Positions 15,145 to 23,599 are shown, counted from the first letter of the stretch. The stretch: 34,415 bases of DNA from Rhodospirillaceae bacterium (GCA_002706405.1 PALN01000079.1:1-34415); one strand, 5' to 3'. Numbers and translations: made by a program. Notes: a model not told the origin generated them from the sequence alone.

Positions 15145-15501
15145 TTAAACCCCGAATGAGGAGCCGCAGCCGCAGGTCACGTTGGCATTGGGGTTCGACA
15201 TCTGGAAGTAGGAGCCGATGAGGTCTTCCTTGAAATCCAGTTCCGAGCCCTTGAGCAGGTCGAGCGAGGTCTCGTCGACCACCACCTTGACGCCGTTCTT
15301 CTCGAAGATCAGGTCGTCGTCGTTGACCGTGTCGTCCAGGTCGAAGCCATAAGAAAAGCCCGAACAGCCGCCCGCCGACACCGCGATGCGCAGCATCAGG
15401 TCCGGGTTGCCGTCCATGTCCTTCAATTCGCCGATGCGCTTGGCCGCGCTGTCGGAGATCAGGATGCGTTCTTCGGGTGCCAACTGTGTGCCGTCCGGCA
15501 T
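15145..15501 (-). CDS. erpA: Iron-sulfur cluster insertion protein ErpA
   Basis: The 118-residue A-type carrier passes Fe-S clusters to apoproteins. The three conserved cysteines are Cys46 (GGCSGFSYGF), Cys110 and Cys112 (TCGCGSSFGV). The C-terminal GSSF ending fits ErpA better than IscA/SufA. AAGGAT is suitably spaced before the ATG. Its place near dgt on the opposite strand is common in alphaproteobacteria. A strong terminator follows. The recipient proteins cannot be read from the sequence; IlvD is a cluster enzyme at the window edge but any link is speculative. Confidence 0.92.
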   Translation of the reverse strand: MPDGTQLAPEERILISDSAAKRIGELKDMDGNPDLMLRIAVSAGGCSGFSYGFDLDDTVNDDDLIFEKNGVKVVVDETSLDLLKGSELDFKEDLIGSYFQMSNPNANVTCGCGSSFGV

Positions 15502-15595
15502 GGCGAAAATCCTTAAATGCGTGGTGGATACAGGTTGCCCTGAATCTAGGCGTCCCGGCGTGAAAATTCAATGCCGGCGCGCGCGGGCGCAATTG

Positions 15596-16051
15596 TCATT
15601 TTTTCTTGCGGGCCGCGGGCTTCCGGGCCGCCCGGGTTTTCAGGAAATGGTCGATCCCCGCCTGGGCCACGTCCATGTCCTGTTCCGGCGCGCCGCCGGA
15701 CACGCCGATGCCGCCCACCACGTCGCTGCCGACCATCACGGGCCGCCCGCCGCCGACGATGGAAAACCGCCCGCCCAGCGCGGTTTGAATGCCGAAGGTC
15801 AGCTGTCCGGGCAGGGCGGCGGCGTTGTATTCATGGGTGCCCTTGCGCGACACGGCCGCGGTCGTGGCCTTGTCGAAGGCGAGGGAGGTGCTGAGGATCT
15901 TGCCGCCGTCCATGCGCTCGAAGGCGATCAAGTGGCCCGATTCGTCGACCACGGCAATCACCATGGGCACCTTGATGGCCTGGGCGCGCTTCGTCGCCCC
16001 CCGGATCAGCAGGCGCGCGTCGTCCAGGGACAATCTTTTGATTTCAAGCAT
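15596..16051 (-). CDS. GlcG/HbpS family (DUF336) protein
   Basis: The 151-residue protein belongs to the GlcG/HbpS family: repeated small-residue motifs (VPMVIAVVDESGHLIAFERM, FSIVGGGRPVMV, VVGGIGVSGG, QDMDVAQAGI) and the usual length. Members include GlcG of the glycolate operon and heme- or cobalamin-related binding proteins; the ligand here is unknown. There is no signal peptide, so it is probably cytoplasmic. The C-terminus is a lysine/alanine/arginine tail (ARKPAARKKK) absent from most members. GAGGAGG lies before the ATG. It sits between erpA and dgt, which are often adjacent in related genomes, so it may be an insertion into a conserved block. Its start region overlaps the divergent dgt promoter area. 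Confidence 0.88.
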   Translation of the reverse strand: MLEIKRLSLDDARLLIRGATKRAQAIKVPMVIAVVDESGHLIAFERMDGGKILSTSLAFDKATTAAVSRKGTHEYNAAALPGQLTFGIQTALGGRFSIVGGGRPVMVGSDVVGGIGVSGGAPEQDMDVAQAGIDHFLKTRAARKPAARKKK

Positions 16052-16073
16052 GTCGGCGTCCTCCTCTCCCGGT

Positions 16074-16079
16074 TATAAT
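16074..16079 (+). promoter_or_regulatory. Consensus -10 box (TATAAT) of the dgt promoter
   Basis: A perfect TATAAT ends 14 bp before the first dgt ATG. Transcription from it would start near 16086, leaving almost no leader before the ATG at 16094. No good -35 is visible at 16-18 bp upstream. Confidence 0.5.
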
Positions 16080-16093
16080 CGCGCCGTTCAGCC

Positions 16094-17332
16094 ATGCAAC
16101 GACTTTCACCCCGGCCACGGCAGGAGGAAACCATCGACACCCAGCGGCGATCCCTCGATTCCGCCTTTCCCCTGGCGGCCTATGCCTGCCGGTCGGAGAC
16201 CTCGCGCGGGCGTCTGCACCCGGAAGGCGACAGTGCGACCCGCGGCGCCTTTCAGCGCGACCGGGATCGTATCATCCATTCGGTTGCCTTCCGCCGGCTG
16301 GCCTACAAGACCCAGGTTTTCGTCAATCACGAGGGCGATTTCTTTCGCACCCGGCTGACCCATTCGCTCGAGGTGTCGCAGATCGCGCGTTCCATCTGCC
16401 GTTATCTGCATTTGAACGAGGATCTGGGGGAAGCCCTGGCCCTGGCGCATGACCTGGGCCATCCGCCCTTCGGTCATGCCGGGGAAGATGCGTTGAAGGA
16501 GGTCATGGCGCCCTACGGCGGGTTCGACCACAACGCCCAGTCCCTGCATGTGGTGACCAAGTTGGAGGAACGCTATCCTGGCTGGGACGGCCTGAACCTG
16601 ACCTGGGAAACCCTCGAGGGCGTGGTCAAGCACAACGGCCCGCTGGTCAATTCGGGCAACCTGCCGCTGCCGCGTGCCATCGCCGATTATCAGGAACTGC
16701 AGGACCTGGAACTGGATACCTATGCCGGGGCCGAGGCCCAGGTCGCCGCCATCGCCGACGACATCGCCTACAACAACCACGATATCGACGACGGCCTGCG
16801 GGCCGGGCTGTTCACCATCGACGACCTGGCCGATGTGCCCCTGGTCGGGCGCATCTTCCACGACGTGCGCCATGACATGCCCGATTTGGACGAATCGCAC
16901 ATGATTCACGAAGCCGTGCGCCGCATGATCGGCGATATGGTGACGGACGTGATCGAGGAAACCCGCCGCCGTCTGAACGACGGCAAGCCCGACAGCCCCG
17001 ACGCCGTGCGGCATTTGCGCCGTCCCGTGGCCGGTTTTTCCGACGATATGCGCGAATGGGACGCGGCGCTGAAGAAGTTCTTGTTCGACAACATGTACCG
17101 GCACTACAAGCTGAACCGCATGACCAGTAAGGCGCGCCGCGTCGTCAAGGACCTGTTCTGCCTGCTGATCCGCGAACCCGAATGCCTGCCGACGGAATGG
17201 CGGGCCAAGGCCGAGGGACCGGAAACCCAGGCGACGGCGCAGCACCTGTGCGATTTCATCGCCGGCATGACCGACCGTTACGCCGGCGAGGAACACCGCC
17301 GCCTGTTTGACCTGCACGCGCGGACGTCGTAG
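16094..17332 (+). CDS. dgt: dGTPase-like HD-domain deoxynucleotide triphosphohydrolase
   Basis: The protein has 412 residues from the ATG at 16094, or 399 from an in-frame ATC at 16133. It removes triphosphate from dNTPs to control pool balance. The N-terminal YACRSETSRGR and GAFQRDRDRIIHSVAFRRL segments are typical of alphaproteobacterial dGTPase-like proteins. HD metal ligands are His90 (RLTHSLEV), His119-Asp120 (HDLGHPPFGHAGE) and an Asp in ADDIAYNNHDIDDG. The start is uncertain: the ATG has no ribosome site and lies only about 8 bases from the predicted transcript start, while a perfect AGGAGG sits 5 bases before ATC. The gene leads the conserved plus-strand block. argS, often found directly after it, is missing. 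Confidence 0.9.
   Translation: MQRLSPRPRQEETIDTQRRSLDSAFPLAAYACRSETSRGRLHPEGDSATRGAFQRDRDRIIHSVAFRRLAYKTQVFVNHEGDFFRTRLTHSLEVSQIARSICRYLHLNEDLGEALALAHDLGHPPFGHAGEDALKEVMAPYGGFDHNAQSLHVVTKLEERYPGWDGLNLTWETLEGVVKHNGPLVNSGNLPLPRAIADYQELQDLELDTYAGAEAQVAAIADDIAYNNHDIDDGLRAGLFTIDDLADVPLVGRIFHDVRHDMPDLDESHMIHEAVRRMIGDMVTDVIEETRRRLNDGKPDSPDAVRHLRRPVAGFSDDMREWDAALKKFLFDNMYRHYKLNRMTSKARRVVKDLFCLLIREPECLPTEWRAKAEGPETQATAQHLCDFIAGMTDRYAGEEHRRLFDLHARTS
16122..16135 (+). promoter_or_regulatory. Consensus Shine-Dalgarno before an in-frame ATC codon in dgt
   Basis: AGGAGG (16122-16127) lies five bases before ATC (16133-16135), which is in frame with dgt and would give an N-terminus of 15 residues before YACRSETS. 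There is no ATG, GTG or TTG at this spacing. It may be the true start, using the rare AUC codon. Confidence 0.4.
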
Positions 17333-17376
17333 ACGGGCCGTGGCGAAAAAAGACTGAGTTTCGAGGGATCGACATC

Positions 17377-18408
17377 ATGGCCCGCCGGCCCACCAGCGAC
17401 ATCCGCGTCTCCGCTTCCGACGCGCTTGAGTTCGAACCGGAACCCCGGCGCCGTCGCGGCATTCCGACCACGGCTTGGTTGCTGCTTGTCCTGATCTTGG
17501 TGACGGCGGCGGGGTTGGGCGGTTTCCTGTTCGGTGACCGCCTGGCCGGGCTAAGCGGCGAGGAAAGCGGCCAGGTGCCCGTGGTCCATGCCGCCGAGGG
17601 CGCCATCAAGGTGCGGCCGGACAATCCGGGCGGCCAGGAAATCCCGTTCCGCGATTACGACATCAACAAGCGCATGCAGGGCGAGGCGCCGACAGGTCGG
17701 GTCGAAAACCTGCTGCCGCCGCCGGAACAGCCGAAGGACCTGCCGCAGGACGCGCCGTCGATGCCGCCGGCCACGGTTCCGCCCGTGCCCGCGGCGACGG
17801 CGGGCGCGCAACTGGCGCCACCGACGGAACAGGCAAACGCGGAATCCCTTCTGCCGTCGGCCCCGGCGCCGGCACCGAAGCCGGTGGCACCCCAGCCCCT
17901 GCCGGCCAGAGAAATCGCGCCGCCGCCGCCCGCGACAACCGTGGCCAAGGCGCCGACCCCGCAACCGGCCCCGCCGCCGCCCGTTCCCGCCGCGCCGGCA
18001 ACCACCACCACGGGCGGGCCCATCGCCCTGGTGCCGAAATCCCAGCAGACGGCCCCCGCCGCTGCCCAGCCCGTGGCCGTGCCGCCCGCGGCCAAGCCGG
18101 CGGCGCCTGCGCCTAGTCCTCCCCCTCCCGCCGCCACGCAAACGGCGGCCCTTGACGGCTGGCAGGTTCAGCTTGCCGCCTCGCGGTCGGCCACGGCGGC
18201 CAAGACCGAGGGCGAGCGCATGAAGCAGAAGCATTCGGATGTGTTGGGCAAGATGGCGGTCAACATCGTCCGCGCCGATCTGGGCGCCAAGGGCGTGTTC
18301 TATCGCATCCGTCTGGGCCCGGCCCAGAACAAGGACCAGGCCCGTGCCGTCTGCGCCCAGCTTGCCAAGCGAGGGCAGGGGTGCCTGGTGATTGCCCCCG
18401 GCAAATGA
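17377..18408 (+). CDS. SPOR-domain envelope protein
   Basis: The 343-residue protein has a basic cytoplasmic N-terminus with PEPRRRRG, one membrane span (about 32-52), and a very long proline/alanine-rich linker (about 100-260) spanning the periplasm. A C-terminal SPOR domain (about 266-340, beginning WQVQLAAS and including VFYRIRLGP) binds denuded peptidoglycan glycan strands at division sites. Similar proteins occupy this position before nagZ in many alphaproteobacteria. GAGGGA precedes the ATG. Its stop overlaps the nagZ start (ATGA), so the two are coupled, joining a cell-wall-binding protein to peptidoglycan recycling. The linker is low-complexity and likely to vary in length between strains. 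Confidence 0.88.
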   Translation: MARRPTSDIRVSASDALEFEPEPRRRRGIPTTAWLLLVLILVTAAGLGGFLFGDRLAGLSGEESGQVPVVHAAEGAIKVRPDNPGGQEIPFRDYDINKRMQGEAPTGRVENLLPPPEQPKDLPQDAPSMPPATVPPVPAATAGAQLAPPTEQANAESLLPSAPAPAPKPVAPQPLPAREIAPPPPATTVAKAPTPQPAPPPPVPAAPATTTTGGPIALVPKSQQTAPAAAQPVAVPPAAKPAAPAPSPPPPAATQTAALDGWQVQLAASRSATAAKTEGERMKQKHSDVLGKMAVNIVRADLGAKGVFYRIRLGPAQNKDQARAVCAQLAKRGQGCLVIAPGK

Positions 18409-19403
18409 ATGACCAATTGATTGGGCGCCCCAAGGGCCTGCCCCGGGCCGTGATCTTCGGTTGTGAAGGTCTGCGCCTGTCGGATGCGGAAAAGCGCTTT
18501 TTCGCGGAAACCAATCCCCTGGGCTTCATCCTGTTTGCCCGTAATGTCGAAAGTCCGGATCAGGTCCGGGCCCTTGTCGACGAGCTTCGGGAAACGGTCG
18601 GGGATGCGGCAGCCCCGGTCCTGATCGACCAGGAAGGAGGGCGGGTTCAGCGGCTCAAGCCGCCCCATTGGCCGGACCGACCGGCGGCCTCGGTCTTCGC
18701 CGCGGCCTATCCGGATAATCCGCAACAGGCATCGGCGGACCTGGCCGCGAACGCCCGCGCCATCGCCCGTGATCTGGCGGATTTGGGCATTACCGTCGAC
18801 TGCTGGCCGGTGCTCGACCTGCCGCAGCCGGGGGCCGATCCGATCATCGGCGACCGCGCGCTGGGCACCGCGACGGACGCCATTGCGGCCCTGGGCAGGG
18901 TGATCATCGACACTCTCCACGCGGGCGGCGTAACGCCGGTCATCAAGCATATTCCCGGCCACGGCCGGGCCACGGTCGACAGCCACAAGGCCCTGCCCGT
19001 GGTGGAGACGGACCTTCAAACCCTGCGTGACACGGATTTCGCGCCGTTCCGGGCCCTGAACACGGCCCCCTGGGCGATGACGGCCCATGTGGTCTATACG
19101 GCCGTCGATGCGGACAATTGCGCCACCTTCTCGGCCACGGTGGTGGATCGCGTGATTCGGGGCGACATCGGCTTCGACGGCCTGCTGATTTCCGATGATC
19201 TGTCCATGCACGCCCTTTCCGGCACCTTTGCCGAGCGGGCGCAGCGGGCCCTGGCGGCGAGCTGTGACGTGGTCCTGCATTGCAACGGCGAGATGGCTGA
19301 GATGGCGCCCGTGGCCGAAGCTGCCCATATCATGACGGAGAAGGCCTTGGCCCGTTGCGTCCGGGCGGAAACCCTGCGCCACCGGCCGGAGACAACCGCA
19401 TGA
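18405..19403 (+). CDS. nagZ: Beta-N-acetylhexosaminidase NagZ
   Basis: The 332-residue cytoplasmic GH3 enzyme removes N-acetylglucosamine from anhydro-muropeptides in peptidoglycan recycling. The family signature KHIPGHG (181-187) is followed by the catalytic loop Asp192/His194 (ATVDSHKALP). The nucleophile Asp264 lies in LISDDLSM. The IDQEGGRVQRL substrate-binding motif (74-84) is complete. The ATG at 18405 overlaps the SPOR gene stop; a GTG further upstream would need a 27-bp overlap and adds residues absent from the family. The stop overlaps the start of the site-2 protease gene. No AmpG, AmpD or AmpR gene is in the window. Confidence 0.95.
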   Translation: MNDQLIGRPKGLPRAVIFGCEGLRLSDAEKRFFAETNPLGFILFARNVESPDQVRALVDELRETVGDAAAPVLIDQEGGRVQRLKPPHWPDRPAASVFAAAYPDNPQQASADLAANARAIARDLADLGITVDCWPVLDLPQPGADPIIGDRALGTATDAIAALGRVIIDTLHAGGVTPVIKHIPGHGRATVDSHKALPVVETDLQTLRDTDFAPFRALNTAPWAMTAHVVYTAVDADNCATFSATVVDRVIRGDIGFDGLLISDDLSMHALSGTFAERAQRALAASCDVVLHCNGEMAEMAPVAEAAHIMTEKALARCVRAETLRHRPETTA

Positions 19404-20101
19404 TGACCGATTTCGACATCGCTGGGATGCTCTACACGGCGTCCGTATGGATCGTGCCCGTGTTGCTGGCCGTGACCTTTCACGAAGCCTCGCACGGTTT
19501 CGTCGCCAACCTGCTGGGCGACACCACGGCAAAGAACCTGGGGCGGGTGACCTTCAATCCGCTGAAACATATCGATCCCTTCGGCACCATTATCCTGCCG
19601 GCGCTGCTCCTTCTGGGATCGGGCGGGCGCTTCATGTTCGGCTTCGCCAAGCCCGTACCCGTGAACTTCTCCCGCCTCAACCGGCCGCGCCGCGACATGG
19701 TGCTGGTCGCCGCCGCCGGGCCGGGGGCCAACCTGATCCTGGCGGTGCTGTCGGGAATGGCGCTGGCCAGCCTTACCGCCCTGCCGCCGCAATCGTCTGA
19801 ATGGGTGGCGCGAAACCTGATCAATTCCGTTTGGATCAATCTGGTGCTGGCCGTGTTCAACATGCTGCCGATACCGCCGCTTGACGGCGGGCGCGTGGCG
19901 GTCGGCCTGTTGCCCGATTTTCTCGCGGTTCCTCTTGCCCGGTTGGAACGGGTGGGAATCCTGATTATCCTGGGCGGCATGTTCCTGTTGCCCCTGATCG
20001 GCGATCAGATCGGCATGGACCTGAATGTTTTCTGGTGGCTGGTCGGGGTTCCCGCGTCGGCCCTGATGAATTTCCTGTTCGCGGGCCTTGGACTCGCCTA
20101 A
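19400..20101 (+). CDS. Site-2 protease family membrane metalloprotease (M50)
   Basis: The 233-residue protein is very hydrophobic, with about five to six membrane spans. The zinc site HEASH (28-32) sits in the first span, and the third ligand region is LPIPPLDGGR (156-165, Asp162). This is the short FpvI/SpoIVFB-like class without a PDZ domain, distinct from RseP. The substrate is unknown. Two adjacent ATGs (19400 and 19403) exist; the first overlaps the nagZ stop as ATGA. It sits between nagZ and scpA, a common place in alphaproteobacteria. Confidence 0.9.
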   Translation: MMTDFDIAGMLYTASVWIVPVLLAVTFHEASHGFVANLLGDTTAKNLGRVTFNPLKHIDPFGTIILPALLLLGSGGRFMFGFAKPVPVNFSRLNRPRRDMVLVAAAGPGANLILAVLSGMALASLTALPPQSSEWVARNLINSVWINLVLAVFNMLPIPPLDGGRVAVGLLPDFLAVPLARLERVGILIILGGMFLLPLIGDQIGMDLNVFWWLVGVPASALMNFLFAGLGLA

Positions 20102-20153
20102 AACCGGGGCCTGCCGGGCCCGGAACCGCGAGGCCTGAAACGTAAGGAATGGC

Positions 20154-21002
20154 ATGAGCGACGATTTCGATACCCCGGAGACACCGACGGTGCATCGCGA
20201 CGTCATCTTCGTGGTCGATCTCGACGGCTATGAAGGGCCGCTCGACGTCCTTTTGTCCCTGGCCCGGGACCACAAGCTCGACATCACCCAGATCTCGATT
20301 CTGGCCCTGGCCGACCAGTACCTGAAATTCATCGCCGCCGCCCAGCAGACGAATCTGGAGATCGCCGCCGACTACCTGGTGATGGCGGCCTGGCTGGCCT
20401 ACCTGAAATCGCGCCTGCTGCTGCCGGACCTGGGGGGCGAGGACGAGCCCACGGGCGAGGAGATGGCCGCCGCCCTGGCGTTCCAGATGCAGCGCCTGGA
20501 AGCCATGCAGAACGCCGGCCAGTTGCTGACCGATCGGTCGCAGCTCCGTCGCGATTTCTTCGCCCGAGGAGCCCCGGAGAAACATCCGGTGGAGATGGAA
20601 CAGATCCTCGACGTGAACCTGTACGAATTGCTGCAGGCCTATGCCCGACAGCGCCGGCGCGGTGCCGGCGGCGACCGGACGTTGCACATCGAAGCGTTCG
20701 AGGTTTATACGGTCGAGGACGCGCTCAAGCGCCTGCGCCGTCTGCTCGGGAAAACGCCGGACTGGCTGTCCCTTTGGAGTTATCTGCCCGAGGAACTGCG
20801 GGGCGGGCTGTTCGGCCGATCGGCGGTGGCGTCCACCTTCGCCGCCAGTTTGGAACTCGCCAAGGAAGGCAAAGTGAACATTCGCCAATCCGATATTTTC
20901 GGCCCGATCTACCTGCGGGCCCGCGCCGACGGCGGCACCGATACCGGTTCCGCCAACGGCCCCCGCGTGGTCACGAACGATACCGACGGTGGGGAGACTT
21001 AA
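20154..21002 (+). CDS. scpA: Segregation and condensation protein A
   Basis: The 282-residue kleisin bridges SMC heads with ScpB to condense and partition chromosomes. The N-terminal YEGPLDVLLSLARDHKLDI segment and LADQYLKFI are family hallmarks that bind the SMC neck. YLVMAAWLAYLKSRLLLP follows, and the C-terminal winged helix includes FAASLELAKEGKVNIRQ. The tail after about 262 is low-complexity. A GTAAGGAAT site precedes the ATG. The stop is 4 bp before the scpB ATG. No smc gene is in the window. Confidence 0.93.
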   Translation: MSDDFDTPETPTVHRDVIFVVDLDGYEGPLDVLLSLARDHKLDITQISILALADQYLKFIAAAQQTNLEIAADYLVMAAWLAYLKSRLLLPDLGGEDEPTGEEMAAALAFQMQRLEAMQNAGQLLTDRSQLRRDFFARGAPEKHPVEMEQILDVNLYELLQAYARQRRRGAGGDRTLHIEAFEVYTVEDALKRLRRLLGKTPDWLSLWSYLPEELRGGLFGRSAVASTFAASLELAKEGKVNIRQSDIFGPIYLRARADGGTDTGSANGPRVVTNDTDGGET

Positions 21003-21006
21003 GGCC

Positions 21007-21708
21007 ATGAGCGACGTCAATCGCGATCATCTGCGTCTGCTGGAAGCCGTACTGTTCGCCTCGGCCGAACCGATGACGGAACGGATGCTGTCCAACCGCC
21101 TGCCCGAGGACGCGGACCTCAAGGCCCTGCTGGCCGAATTGCAGGACCAGTACGCAGGGCGCGGAGTCAACCTGATCCGCGCCGGCGGGTCCTGGGCTTT
21201 CCGCACGGCCGAAGATTTGGCGGCGCAGATGACCAAGCATATCGAGGTCACGCGTAAGCTGTCGCGGGCGGCCATCGAAACCCTTGCCATCGTCGCCTAT
21301 CATCAGCCCATCACCCGGGCCGAGATCGAGGAAATCCGCGGCGTCAGCTTAAGCAAGGGGACCATGGACATTCTGCTCGAGGAAGGCTGGATCAAGCCGC
21401 GCGGGCGCAAGGATGCGCCGGGTCGGCCGCTGACCTGGGGCACCACGGACGGGTTCCTCGACCACTTCGGGCTGGAAACCCTGCGCGACCTGCCGGGGAT
21501 CAAGGAACTGAAGGCCATGGGGCTGTTGGAATCCGGGCCGGCGCTCAACGTCTATCGGTCTCATGGTGAGTTGACGGACGGCAGCGACGGCGTCGATACG
21601 GAAGATGACAACGAGGGCGATGCCCCGCCGCCGGGCGGCGCCGACATTACCGAGGACGATCGCATCGACGCCCTCGACCCCGATGACGGCATGACGCCCG
21701 CGGGGTAG
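21007..21708 (+). CDS. scpB: Segregation and condensation protein B
   Basis: The 233-residue partner of ScpA has two winged-helix domains. [15 protein letters not shown] begins the first; [29 protein letters not shown] is the classic ScpB motif in the second, followed by [25 protein letters not shown]. The C-terminal 45 residues are acidic and glycine/proline-rich and appear disordered. ATG at 21007 is used; a start 18 bp upstream would overlap scpA and is not supported. A GC palindrome directly follows the stop. Confidence 0.95.
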   Translation: MSDVNRDHLRLLEAVLFASAEPMTERMLSNRLPEDADLKALLAELQDQYAGRGVNLIRAGGSWAFRTAEDLAAQMTKHIEVTRKLSRAAIETLAIVAYHQPITRAEIEEIRGVSLSKGTMDILLEEGWIKPRGRKDAPGRPLTWGTTDGFLDHFGLETLRDLPGIKELKAMGLLESGPALNVYRSHGELTDGSDGVDTEDDNEGDAPPPGGADITEDDRIDALDPDDGMTPAG

Positions 21709-21709
21709 G

Positions 21710-21727
21710 GGCCCGGCCGGCCGGGCC
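21710..21727. repeat. 18-bp perfect GC palindrome after scpB
   Basis: GGCCCGGCC is followed immediately by its exact reverse complement, starting 2 bp after the scpB stop. As RNA it could form a 7-bp stem with a 4-base loop. No T-run follows, so it is not a normal intrinsic terminator. It could still mark an mRNA end or protect a 3' end. The remaining 174 bp before tatA hold no gene I can support. Confidence 0.6.
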
Positions 21728-21901
21728 AGGATTTGCGCCTGCCGGACTTATTCGTGGGATCGGGGCGAAAAGCCTTGCATGGCTGGTCGATTCCCTTACA
21801 TCTATCCCCGTCAGGGGGCTGACCGGCGGCATTGCAGCGCACCATCGTATCTGCCATCATCAGGCTTCCCACATCGTAAAAACCACAAGAGAAAGCAGAA
21901 A

Positions 21902-22147
21902 ATGGGTACATTCAGCATCTGGCATTGGCTGGTTGTCCTGGTCGTTGTGCTGGTTCTTTTCGGCGGCGGCGGCAAAATTTCGCGGCTCATGGGGGATTTC
22001 GGTAAAGGCCTGAAATCATTCAAGAAAAGCATGAAAGAGGATGACGAGGCCACCGACGGTACGGTTGACCGCAAGGCGATCGACGCCGAGAAGGCCGACA
22101 AACCGGCAGAGACAGCGACCGTGGAAAAAGACAAGGCCGCCGGCTAA
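21902..22147 (+). CDS. tatA: Sec-independent translocase subunit TatA
   Basis: The 81-residue protein has one N-terminal membrane span ([18 protein letters not shown]), then the amphipathic helix with the FG hinge ([20 protein letters not shown]), then a charged tail. TatA oligomers form the pore for folded Tat substrates in the inner membrane. An AGAAAGCAGAAA stretch precedes the ATG, so the ribosome site is weak. Tat motifs normally show FGRGKIP; here the glycine-rich FGGGGKIS variant occurs. tatB follows after 78 bp, then tatC. Confidence 0.95.
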   Translation: MGTFSIWHWLVVLVVVLVLFGGGGKISRLMGDFGKGLKSFKKSMKEDDEATDGTVDRKAIDAEKADKPAETATVEKDKAAG

Positions 22148-22225
22148 CCAACGCGGGCAGCGTGTCCTTTTGAATTTGGACCCGCCCGCACTTCTCATAA
22201 AGGCCAAACGGAGCAACGACCCGCC

Positions 22226-22675
22226 ATGTTCGATATCGGCTGGCAGGAACTGTTCATCGTCGCCATCTTGGCGATCATCGTGATCGGTCCCAAGGATTTG
22301 CCGCGCGCCGTCCGCACGGTGATGCAGGTAATCCGCAAGCTGCGCGCCATGGCCGGTGAATTCCAATCGGGCCTGGACGAGGTTGCGCGTGAGGCCGAAT
22401 TGGACGACATCCGCCGCGAGGCCAACAAGATCGCCCATTACGACGTGACCAAAGAGATCAAGGACAACCTGGATCCGGACGGTGAAATCGAAAAGGCGGC
22501 GGATCTGGACGGCGCCGTGCGCGATACCATGACCGAAGCCAAGACGGCTTCCGCCGAGGCGACCAAGCCCGGCGCGGACGATCACGTGACGGCGGCCCCG
22601 CCGCCATCGCCGAGCGAGCCGGTGACCCAGGCTGAACCGACGGCGCAGCCCGCCGCCGATGCGGCGAAAACCTAG
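22226..22675 (+). CDS. tatB: Sec-independent translocase subunit TatB
   Basis: The 149-residue protein begins MFDIGWQELFIVAILAIIVIGPKDLP, with the conserved Glu8 and the GPKDLP hinge. A long amphipathic helix and an Ala/Pro-rich acidic tail follow. TatB with TatC forms the receptor for twin-arginine signal peptides. CGGAGC lies before the ATG. tatC follows after 8 bp. Confidence 0.95.
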   Translation: MFDIGWQELFIVAILAIIVIGPKDLPRAVRTVMQVIRKLRAMAGEFQSGLDEVAREAELDDIRREANKIAHYDVTKEIKDNLDPDGEIEKAADLDGAVRDTMTEAKTASAEATKPGADDHVTAAPPPSPSEPVTQAEPTAQPAADAAKT

Positions 22676-22683
22676 GCGCACCC

Positions 22684-23562
22684 ATGGCCGATACCGCCCA
22701 CGACAATTTTGACCCTGACGGGATCGTCGCCGACGAGACCAAGATGCCCCTGTTGGAGCATCTTTTGGAATTGCGGACGCGCCTGATTTACTGCTTCGTG
22801 GCGCTGATCGTGATGTTCTTCATCGCCTACGGCTTTTCCGAACATATTTACGCGTTTCTGGTTCAGCCGCTGGCCGACATCATGCATGAATCGGGCGGCC
22901 AGCGCCGGCTGATCTATACGGCCCTGCACGAAGCCTTCTTCACCTACCTGAAGGTGTCGTTCTTCGCGGCCATGTTCGTCAGCTTCCCCTTCATCGCCAT
23001 GCAGTTCTGGAAGTTCGTGGCGCCGGGCCTGTACAAGCATGAAAAGCGCACATTGGCGCCGTTCCTGGTGGCGACGCCGGTGCTGTTCTTCATGGGCGGG
23101 GCGCTGGTCTATTATCTGATCTTCCCGATGGCCTGGAAGTTCTTCCTGGGCTTTGAGACGACGGGCGTCGACGGCTCCTTGCCGATCCAGTTGGAAGCCA
23201 AGGTCGATCAGTATCTGTCCCTGGTCATGCAATTGATCTTCGCCTTCGGGCTGTGCTTCGAACTGCCCGTGGTGATCACGCTTCTGGCGCGCATGGGGAT
23301 CGTCAGTTCCAAGGGCCTCCGCGCCAAGCGCAAATACGCCATCGTCATTGCCTTCGTCGCGGCGGCGATCCTGACCCCGCCCGATGTGATCAGTCAGATC
23401 GGCCTCGCCGTGCCGACCATCCTGTTGTACGAAATCTCCATCTGGTGCGCGCGTCTGGTTGAACGCAATCGGGGCGAAGATCCGGATGCCGAGGACGACG
23501 ATCTGGACGATGACGACGACGCGGCTGATGACGCGAAAACGGCCGCCGAGCCCGGACCCTAA
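22684..23562 (+). CDS. tatC: Sec-independent translocase subunit TatC
   Basis: The 292-residue protein has six membrane spans. MPLLEHLLELRTRLIY matches the conserved cytoplasmic N-terminal motif that binds the twin-arginine signal; FFTYLKVSFFAAMFVSFPFIAMQFWKF is conserved, as is FELPVVITLLARMGIV. The C-terminal 35 residues are an unusually acidic tail, DPDAEDDDLDDDDDAAD, longer than in E. coli TatC; it is probably cytoplasmic. It completes a full tatABC set in one operon. Confidence 0.95.
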   Translation: MADTAHDNFDPDGIVADETKMPLLEHLLELRTRLIYCFVALIVMFFIAYGFSEHIYAFLVQPLADIMHESGGQRRLIYTALHEAFFTYLKVSFFAAMFVSFPFIAMQFWKFVAPGLYKHEKRTLAPFLVATPVLFFMGGALVYYLIFPMAWKFFLGFETTGVDGSLPIQLEAKVDQYLSLVMQLIFAFGLCFELPVVITLLARMGIVSSKGLRAKRKYAIVIAFVAAAILTPPDVISQIGLAVPTILLYEISIWCARLVERNRGEDPDAEDDDLDDDDDAADDAKTAAEPGP

Positions 23563-23599
23563 GCCGCCTTTCGCCGGTGCATAAACGCCGTGCCGCCCC

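Noticed and set aside
16106-17317. Minus-strand open frame of 403 codons opposite dgt
   Set aside because: Antisense shadow with no motif; the plus strand has the complete HD domain.
17551-18234. Arginine/glycine-rich frames on both strands within the SPOR gene
   Set aside because: They result from the GC-rich codons of the proline/alanine linker read in other frames. They are not nucleoid or RNA-binding proteins.
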